DNA of 46,379 bases from Candidatus Kuenenia stuttgartensis (GTDB lineage Bacteria; Planctomycetota; Planctomycetia; Planctomycetales; Planctomycetaceae), in contig CAMAWN010000021.1 of the NCBI GenBank assembly GCA_945861865.1, positions 1 to 46,379 of the forward strand. Direction: 5' to 3'. The position numbers and the translations under genes are program-made. Of this stretch, positions 40,443 to 46,379 are shown piece after piece. Positions within the stretch are counted from its first letter, which is position 1; each line of letters begins with the position of its first letter. A model generated the notes under the pieces. The model saw only the letters and a list, made by a program, of their open reading frames with translations. It was not told the DNA's origin and searched no databases.

Positions 40443-40646
40443 TCACCGAGAGGCGGCCGGAACGCGTTCCACGATCGCCGCTTTCACCGCATTCACTTCC
40501 AGCGTCACACGAAAGCTGGCGCAGTTTTGGAGGTTGAACCACGGGATGGAGGCAAAGCGATCGTAGACCAGCGGCAACAACTCATCCATCGCCTGCGAGT
40601 TTCCTCGTTGGATCGTACTCAGGAGCGTTGAAACGTCGGACGACAT
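40443..40646 (-). pseudogene. N-terminal fragment of an ECF sigma factor, with a foreign C-terminus
   Basis: The ATG at 40646 gives 67 residues. The first 30 (SDVSTLLSTIQRGNSQAMDE, then LLPLVYDRF) match the start of planctomycete and acidobacterial ECF sigma factors, in which LLPLVYDELR opens region 2. After DRF the sequence turns into ASIPWFNLQNCASFRVTLEV, which is not sigma-like, and soon stops. The rest of regions 2 and 4 are lost. Such sigma genes often lie close to giant secreted protein genes in planctomycetes; here the break probably came from recombination, possibly before the IS4 insertion. Confidence 0.6.
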
Positions 40647-40724
40647 GCGGCCAGTCTACGAGCCCTATCAGCCGCTGGACATGGAAGCGATCGAAGACGA
40701 GTTGCGTCGGCCAGAGATGTTTCA

Positions 40725-40863
40725 TCATTGCCGAGATTGGTTTGCCGAAGTCACGACGACTGCGATCGCCTGCCGCTGCTGCTCAGACAAATGCGGCCAT
40801 CGCTCGACGATCGATGCCAAGTACGGACACGTCGAATGCAGCGCCGGTGCAGCGCTCGATAGG
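40725..40863 (-). pseudogene. Integrase C-terminal tail, copy B
   Basis: On the minus strand the sequence reads SSAAPALHSTCPYLASIVER, then WPHLSEQQRQAIAVVV and a stop at 40725-40727. It is homologous to copy A at 16325-16425. In the same frame, upstream, VGIEPAILENQPFADQSFAA is read through the tRNA-like sequence at 40880-40937. Planctomycete tyrosine recombinases often carry such a tail after an antisense-tRNA-like stretch. The catalytic domain is absent. Confidence 0.55.
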
Positions 40864-40878
40864 CCAGTCGCCGCAAAT

Positions 40879-40937
40879 GATTGGTCTGCAAACGGTTGAT
40901 TTTCTAGGATTGCGGGTTCGATTCCTACCTCCCTCAG
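40879..40937 (+). other. tRNA-like 3' half, possible attachment site
   Basis: GATTGGTCTGCAAACGG resembles an anticodon arm (possible anticodon GCA), and TGCGGGTTCGATTCCTACC resembles a T-arm with a perfect TTCGATT loop, followed by an acceptor-like CTCCCTCA. The T-stem has a C-A mismatch and there is no 5' half, so it is not a working tRNA. It overlaps the frame of integrase tail B, as expected for an integrase-adjacent attachment site. Confidence 0.4.
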
Positions 40938-40945
40938 TCGAACAA

Positions 40946-41468
40946 CGCCTGATGCGGCATTGACTAAGCAGACGCCTGCTTTTCCACCAGGGGCAAATCG
41001 CAAGGACGCACCGAAAGAGGCTTGGTCAAAAAATGCGACGGCGCATGCGCCTCTTGAAGCTGTTGCATCGTGCAAAACCAATTCGGTTTCGTAATCCAGT
41101 CGGCAATTGCCGGCTTAGTTCTAAGAGACGCAACATTCGACGGCGTGAACTTTGTTGAGTCTTGCTTCCAATCAAGAACAGTCATCGAAAGGCCGCCGTA
41201 CCAGCAACCCGAATGTCACCAGCTCAGGCGTTCTCCAGACCGATAATCCACACGCAGCCTGCCTTCATCAACTCGTTTTCTTTGGTCTCGTCGATCGGTT
41301 TTTGGCTATGGAGCGGAACTCGCCATGATCCAGCTTTCGGACGATGCTCCTCAATGCTCAACACGCCAGCGAGTTAAGGAAGTTCTTCGCAGCGAGCAGT
41401 TGCTTGATGGTGGTATCCGCAACTATGCAGAACTTGATAGGTCTGAGAAACTTCATCCCAGCGAGGGA
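40946..41468. other. Spacer between integrase tail B and second giant gene
   Basis: A minus-strand frame of 73 codons (40964-41185, with DWITKPNWFCTMQQLQ) is protein-like but has no ribosome binding site and no family I know. The rest, including 300 bases after the stop of the giant gene, shows no terminator hairpin and no other gene. Confidence 0.35.
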
Positions 41469-44400
41469 TTACGGGAGCGCCGCTAGCAGCGAGCTGAGTT
41501 CGTTGGTGAATGCGCCCACGACATCGGTGTCCACCACAAAGTCTGTGAGGTTGGTGCTTCCTGCGCCGCCGGAGAGTGAATCGGTGCCGTCGCCGCCGGT
41601 CAGCGTGTCGTTCGCCTCTTCGCCAAAGAGCAAGTCGTCGCCGTCGCCGCCTTGGAGAGTGTCGGTGCCGAGTCCACCCAGGATGGAGTCATTGCCGGCG
41701 TCGCCTTTGAGGAGATCGTTACCGGCGGTGGCTCCCGCCCCGCGGAGATCGCCGACAAGGACATCGTCGTCGTTACCGCCCGAGACCGTGTCGTTACCCG
41801 CTTCGCCGAACAGGAAATCGTCGCCGTCGCTGCCGTCCAGGCTGTCATTGCCTGCGGCACCGCGGATCGTGTCGCGGCCTTCGCCACCGAGCAGTGTGTT
41901 GATGCCGACGTTGCCGAGGATCGAATCGTCCCCCAAACCGCCGGTGATGTTCTCGAAATTGACAGCTTGCTTGTTTGTGCCGGTCGCGCCCGTCTTGATC
42001 GTTCGATTCTCGTGAGTTGCCAGCGCTTGTTCGCTAGTCAGACCGCTGATCAGAGTGGTCCCCAGATTCACGATCACCGCACTGGTCACGGCGCTGAAGT
42101 CGAGGCGATCCTTGGTGCCTTCGGACGCCAGTTCGGCCACGGTGTCGATTTCGGGAGCGTCCGCATCGCCGAAGAGATAGGTGTCGTCCCCCTTGCCGCC
42201 GTTGAGGGTGTCATTGCCTGCTCCGCCATTGAGCAGGTCGGTTTCTGCACCGCCCTTGGCGAGATCGTTGCCGCTCCCACCCTCGAAGGTTACTTGGAAG
42301 CCATTGACGGAGGTGATCTTGCTCCCATCGAGTTCGTCGCCTCCCTCGCCGCCAAGGAAGACAATGTGACCTTTGAAGCGATTGGCCACGGTCGCGGCGG
42401 CGTTCAGTGACGTGTCGAGGATCAGCTTATCGACGAGGTTGCCTCCTTCGATCGTCAGCGTGCCGACGTCCTCCAGGCGAGTGTCAGGGATCAAGTTCGG
42501 GCCGTTGGCGAAGCCGCGGACAACCAGATTTGTGCCGACTTTCAAGACCGTCGCGGTGTTGGCCAAGTCGTCCAGCGTGACCGTGTGGTCGAAGAACTCG
42601 TCAACCACGTTGACCGTGACAATGCCGGTTCCCTTGACATTGTGGTTCTCGGTGGCGGTGACCGTCAGCGGGTAGGACTTGAGAACCTCGTAGTCGATTC
42701 TCGAAGCATCGTTGACACGGATCACGCCGGTGTTGTCGATCTTAAAGGCGTTGTTCGTGTTCCCCGCCGTGATCGCGAAGCTCGTGACCGTGTCCCCTGG
42801 ATCGGGATCGGCCGCGAGGACAGTACCGACCTCGGTGTCGTTCGTCGTGTATTCCTCGACGGTGAAGGTGCTCGCGGTGACGATCGGCCCGTCGTTAATC
42901 GGTCGCACGGTCAGCAGGAAGCTGTTTTCGGAGGTCTCGCCGCTGGAATCGGTGACCGTGACCGTGATGGTCGTCTCGCCGAATTGATTGGCGAGCGGTT
43001 TCAACAGAATCGTGCGGTTACCCAATATGCCGCCGAGCACGATGTTCGCGGGTAACTCGGGCACCAAATCGGTGTTGGATGAAGTCGCCGTGACAACCAG
43101 CGCGTTCAAGTTGACTAACTTGTCATCCACGTCGTCGATCTTAAAGGCGATCGCCGCGGTCGATTTCTCTTCGTCGATGGCGACGTCGGCGATGTTGGTG
43201 ATCGTCGGCGGCGCGTCATTGACCGGATTGACGGTGATGCTCAATGTTTCGGTGAGCGTCATAGCCGGAGATGCATCGGCACCGCCGTCCGTCACGGTGA
43301 ACTTCAGGTTATCCGTGCCAAACAGATTGGGTACGGTCTTAAACTTCAAGCCTTGGAATTCCGCAGCAGTCACCGTGCCGTTCACTTTGACAGAAGGCGT
43401 GCCGTCGTCATTGAAGAGCGTGACGAATTTGGGAATCGCCGTGATCTTGTACTTCAGCCTCTGGCCTGCTTCGTCTGTCGCCGTCACCGGTCCCGGAGCG
43501 TACGTCAGACCGCTCAGCCCCAGCGTCACCGCCGTCGTGTTCGCACCATCTTCATCGACATTGATCGGCAGTGGTGTTCCCGCCGTCCGCAGCGGCGCGT
43601 CGTTGATGGGCTTGATCGTAATCTTGAACGTCTGCGCCGCGCTGAGATCGGCATTCGGAGCAGTCCCGCCGCCGTTGTCATGCAGTCGTACCGTGACGTT
43701 CGCCACACCGCTCGCGTTCAATGCCGGCGTGTAAGTCAGCGTGCCGTTCGCTCCGATCGTAGGCTGCACGCTGAACAGCGAGTTGTTGTCGTTGCTAACT
43801 TGAAAATCGAGCGTCTGTCCCGCTTCGTTCGCCGCCCCCGCGCTGACCAGCGTCGCCCAATTCACGACCGTCGTCGCGACATCTTCATTCGTCGCTTGAT
43901 CCGCTCCCTTCTTGAAGGTGGGAGCATCATTCACCGCGGCCACGTTGATTGCGAAGACCTGCGCCGCACTCGTATCGACTCCGTCGTTGGTTACTCCGCC
44001 GTTGTCCTTGATCTTCACACTGACGTTCGCCGTACCGTTCGCATGGGGATTGAGCGTGTAGGTCAACACCCCCGCCGCGGAAACCGCCGGAGGTGTCTTG
44101 AACAACGCCGTGTTGTCGTTCGTCACCAAGAAGGTCAACTTCTGAGAGACTTCATTTGTCGGACCACTGCTGAGATTCGTGGCAAAGCCATTCACCGTCG
44201 TCTGTGCCGCTATAGAATTCTCCAACACCGCGACCATCGTGTTCGCCAGCGTGAAGCTCGGCGCGTCATTGACCGCCGTCACCGTGATCGTGAAAGTCGC
44301 TGAGGCACTGGTGTCCTTGCCGCCACCGTTCGTGCCTGCGTCATCCTTCAAAGCGACCTTCACCGTCGCCGAGCCAGTCGCATTCGCCGACGGAGTATAG

Positions 44401-46379
44401 GACAACACGCCCGCCGGAGAAATCTGCGGCTGCACGCTGAACAGTGAGTTGTTGTTGTTCGTGACGACGAAGTTCACCGACTGACCGACATCACCCGCTC
44501 CGGCGCTGATCGCCGTGGCCCAGTTGGCGACCGTCTTCCCCCCAGAGTCTTCGAGAACTGTCTGAGATGAACCCTTGGTGAAGCTGGGAATCTTGTTCAA
44601 GCCAGTCAGAGTGATCGTGAAGGTTTGAGCCGCAGTCGTGTCGATGTTGGGGGCGGTACCGCCACCATTGTCGTGAAGTCGCACGGCGACAGTCGCAGTC
44701 CCGGTTGTCGGCACGACCGCCTTGGGAGTGAAGGTCAGATTGCCGGTGCTGGGGTCGATCGTCGGAAGTCCGTTCGGAGCAAACAACGAATCGTTGTTCG
44801 TGCTCACCACGAAGTTGAGCGTTTGCCCCGCTTCGTCGGCCGGGCCTCGGCTGATGTTCGTCGCCCAGCCCAACACCGTCTTCTGCACGCCGTCACCCGG
44901 TCTACCCACATTGGCCCCAGCCGCGAAACTGGGAACATCGTTGACCTCGGTGACCGTGAAAGACACCTTGGCCGTACTGCCCAGGAAGTCGCTCACGCCG
45001 TTGGTCGTGCCGTTGTCTTGCAACGTGTACGTGAAGCTGGCCAAACCGTGGAAATTGTCGAACGGTGTGAACTCCACGTTCGTGCCGATGATCGTCACCG
45101 TGCCACCCACGGGGTCGCTCTCTGCCGTGATCGTCAACGTCTGACCCCTCTCGTTGGACGGCCCTTTGACATCATTTTCCAACAGCAACGCGAACGGAAT
45201 CACATGTACGCCGCTGTCTTCCACCACATTCGGCAATGTATCGTTTATACCCGTCGGAGCGTCATTCACTTCGGTGACGTTGATGATCACCGTGGCCGTG
45301 TCGGTTCGTGCTGTGCCGGGTTCCCCGTCGCTGACCTGCACTGTCAACGACACCGTCGAAGGCGATTCCTGGACCAAATTGGTCTTGTCCGCCACCATGA
45401 TCGCGCCTGTCGAAGAATTGATCGCGAAGATCGCCAGGCCGTTTCCGGCCGTAATGCTGTAGCTGACGCTTTTCGTCACGTCCGAGTCGCTCGCCGTCAC
45501 TGTTCCCACGGAGGTGTCGTTCGCCGAGTTGTCCGCGATGCTGAAGGTCGCGTCGTCCAGCACTGGATCGAACTCATTCACGTCCATCACGGCGATCGTT
45601 ACCGTGGCCGTGTCGATCCGCGCCGTGCCCGTGCCTCCGTCGCTGACTTGCACCGTCAGTGTCACCGACGCGAGCGACTCTCGATCCAGATTAGTCTTGT
45701 CCCCAATCGTGATCGCGCCGGTCGAGGAATTGATCGCGAAGATATCCAGGCTGTTTCCCGCCGTGATGCTGTAGCTGAGTGTTTTTGTCGCGTCCGCATC
45801 CGTCGCAGTCACCGTTCCGACCGAACTTCCGTTGGCCGAGTTCTCCGCGATGCCGAAATTGGCGTCGTTCAGCACCGGATCGAATTCATTCACATCGGTG
45901 ACATTGATCGTCAGCGTCTGAGCGGCCGACGTTTGCACCCCGTCGAAGACCGTCACCGACAGCGTGAAGCTGGAGGTCTGCTCGCGATCCAAATCTCCCG
46001 CGTCGTTGACCGTGATCGCGCCGGTCGAGGCGTTGATCGCGAACGGCGACTTCGAGTCGCCGTCCTGGTCCGTGTTCCCCGCCGTGATCGTCCAGCTTTG
46101 GAACGTCGTCGCCGTTACGTCGCCGTCCGTTGCCAGCACCGTCCCCACCGTTGTCGTGGACACGCTGTTCTCCGCCACGCTGAAGTTCTGACTGGCCGTC
46201 ACCACCGGAGTCACGTCATTCACGTCCGTGACCGACACGTTGAGCGTCTGCGTGGTCGTGCCGCCGTTCCCGTCGTCCGCTTGCACCGTCACCACATACA
46301 CGTTGTCCGTGTTGGCGTCGGTGGGAGCTTCCCAGTCCGGTGCCGCTTGGAACGTCAGCACGCCGCCGCTGCTGATCGC
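41469..46379 (-). CDS. Second giant secreted protein, C-terminal 1,636 residues (cadherin, Ig-like, RTX)
   Basis: The frame runs open through the right edge, so the start is outside the window. The visible part, from the N-terminal side: about three to four cadherin-like repeats (46379-45230; motif FAINSSTGAITIGDKTNLDR); a VCBS/Big-9-like domain (45230-44950; VEDSGVHVIPFALLLENDV); four tandem repeats of about 110 residues (44950-43610; motif VNWATLVSAGAANEAGQTLD); further Ig-like and cadherin domains (43610-42610); an RTX beta-roll (42300-41520; GGAGNDTLNGGKGDDTYLFG); and a short tail (DTDVVGAFTNELSSLLAALP). It is very probably a calcium-binding surface or secreted protein. It has the same strand as the 7,197-residue gene and a similar RTX end. 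Confidence 0.92.
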   Translation of the reverse strand, partial: AISSGGVLTFQAAPDWEAPTDANTDNVYVVTVQADDGNGGTTTQTLNVSVTDVNDVTPVVTASQNFSVAENSVSTTTVGTVLATDGDVTATTFQSWTITAGNTDQDGDSKSPFAINASTGAITVNDAGDLDREQTSSFTLSVTVFDGVQTSAAQTLTINVTDVNEFDPVLNDANFGIAENSANGSSVGTVTATDADATKTLSYSITAGNSLDIFAINSSTGAITIGDKTNLDRESLASVTLTVQVSDGGTGTARIDTATVTIAVMDVNEFDPVLDDATFSIADNSANDTSVGTVTASDSDVTKSVSYSITAGNGLAIFAINSSTGAIMVADKTNLVQESPSTVSLTVQVSDGEPGTARTDTATVIINVTEVNDAPTGINDTLPNVVEDSGVHVIPFALLLENDVKGPSNERGQTLTITAESDPVGGTVTIIGTNVEFTPFDNFHGLASFTYTLQDNGTTNGVSDFLGSTAKVSFTVTEVNDVPSFAAGANVGRPGDGVQKTVLGWATNISRGPADEAGQTLNFVVSTNNDSLFAPNGLPTIDPSTGNLTFTPKAVVPTTGTATVAVRLHDNGGGTAPNIDTTAAQTFTITLTGLNKIPSFTKGSSQTVLEDSGGKTVANWATAISAGAGDVGQSVNFVVTNNNNSLFSVQPQISPAGVLSYTPSANATGSATVKVALKDDAGTNGGGKDTSASATFTITVTAVNDAPSFTLANTMVAVLENSIAAQTTVNGFATNLSSGPTNEVSQKLTFLVTNDNTALFKTPPAVSAAGVLTYTLNPHANGTANVSVKIKDNGGVTNDGVDTSAAQVFAINVAAVNDAPTFKKGADQATNEDVATTVVNWATLVSAGAANEAGQTLDFQVSNDNNSLFSVQPTIGANGTLTYTPALNASGVANVTVRLHDNGGGTAPNADLSAAQTFKITIKPINDAPLRTAGTPLPINVDEDGANTTAVTLGLSGLTYAPGPVTATDEAGQRLKYKITAIPKFVTLFNDDGTPSVKVNGTVTAAEFQGLKFKTVPNLFGTDNLKFTVTDGGADASPAMTLTETLSITVNPVNDAPPTITNIADVAIDEEKSTAAIAFKIDDVDDKLVNLNALVVTATSSNTDLVPELPANIVLGGILGNRTILLKPLANQFGETTITVTVTDSSGETSENSFLLTVRPINDGPIVTASTFTVEEYTTNDTEVGTVLAADPDPGDTVTSFAITAGNTNNAFKIDNTGVIRVNDASRIDYEVLKSYPLTVTATENHNVKGTGIVTVNVVDEFFDHTVTLDDLANTATVLKVGTNLVVRGFANGPNLIPDTRLEDVGTLTIEGGNLVDKLILDTSLNAAATVANRFKGHIVFLGGEGGDELDGSKITSVNGFQVTFEGGSGNDLAKGGAETDLLNGGAGNDTLNGGKGDDTYLFGDADAPEIDTVAELASEGTKDRLDFSAVTSAVIVNLGTTLISGLTSEQALATHENRTIKTGATGTNKQAVNFENITGGLGDDSILGNVGINTLLGGEGRDTIRGAAGNDSLDGSDGDDFLFGEAGNDTVSGGNDDDVLVGDLRGAGATAGNDLLKGDAGNDSILGGLGTDTLQGGDGDDLLFGEEANDTLTGGDGTDSLSGGAGSTNLTDFVVDTDVVGAFTNELSSLLAALP
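41520..42300 (-). repeat. C-terminal RTX block of the second giant gene
   Basis: The minus strand encodes GGAGNDTLNGGKGDD, GGEGRDTIRGAAGNDSL, GEAGNDTVSGGNDDDVL and GGLGTDTLQGGDGDDLL, in the calcium-binding nonapeptide pattern, just before the C-terminal tail. Confidence 0.88.
43610..44950 (-). repeat. Four tandem repeats of about 110 residues
   Basis: Copies begin at VPSFAAGANV, IPSFTKGSSQ, APSFTLANTM and APTFKKGADQ. Each contains (N/S)xxTxVxxWAT, a 'GQTLxF.VxNDNxxLF' strand, a 'LTYTPxxxAxGxAxVxVxLxDNGG' strand and a final 'xAQTFxITVxxVN' strand. They are Ig-like and give a rod with regular spacing. Confidence 0.8.

Noticed and set aside
40879..40937. Functional tRNA gene
   Set aside because: Only an anticodon-arm-like and T-arm-like part is present, with a stem mismatch and no 5' half or D-arm.

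Overview
The window looks like chromosomal DNA of a planctomycete (Planctomycetota). This rests on several signs. The giant secreted protein has an LEPR-XLL-type leader (LEERTLL). There is an N-terminal piece of a planctomycete-type ECF sigma factor, and a large secreted arylsulfatase. Giant RTX, cadherin and SdrD-B proteins are encoded in the accessory DNA. Base composition is GC-rich. I see no complete tRNA, rRNA or CRISPR array.

Layout. (1) 1-3158: a compact plus-strand cassette of small planctomycete-type hypothetical genes around a DnaN-like sliding clamp protein with a long extra tail. It is followed by a UUCG-loop terminator. (2) 3455-6071: an intact IS66-family element with three genes, matching terminal inverted repeats and a perfect 8-bp target duplication. 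Next to it are decayed pieces of a WYL/HTH regulator and an IS21 IstB protein. (3) 6856-15743: secreted and envelope genes: an NTF2-like lipocalin-like protein, a glycine-rich exported protein, an arylsulfatase, a convergent OprB-type porin, a broken alpha-carbonic anhydrase fragment, a DUF2252 protein and a frameshifted DUF4239 membrane protein. (4) 15744-16772: a graveyard with a transposase tail, an integrase tail and a T-arm-like sequence.

(5) 16773-38366, minus strand: one gene of 7,197 codons. It encodes an LEPR-XLL leader, a BNR/Asp-box beta-propeller, about 2,400 residues of largely unrecognised sequence, then a mosaic of RTX calcium-binding repeats, SdrD-B, P-domain, Calx-beta and DUF11 modules. 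Its leader contains a terminator-like hairpin followed by six U, about 60 bases before the start codon. (6) 38778-40410: an intact IS4-family element, 13-bp target duplication. (7) 40411-41468: an ECF sigma N-terminal fragment and a second integrase tail with a tRNA-like 3' half. (8) 41469 to the right edge, minus strand: the C-terminal 1,636 codons of a second giant cadherin/RTX protein whose start lies outside the window.

The two giant genes are read in the same direction and both end in RTX repeats, which suggests calcium-stabilised surface or secreted adhesins. Homologous integrase tails lie on both sides of the 7,197-residue gene, so this stretch may be an island assembled by site-specific integration. 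The sulfatase, porin, NTF2-like and glycine-rich genes fit an envelope and polysaccharide-scavenging life style, but their joint function is inferred only from neighbourhood.
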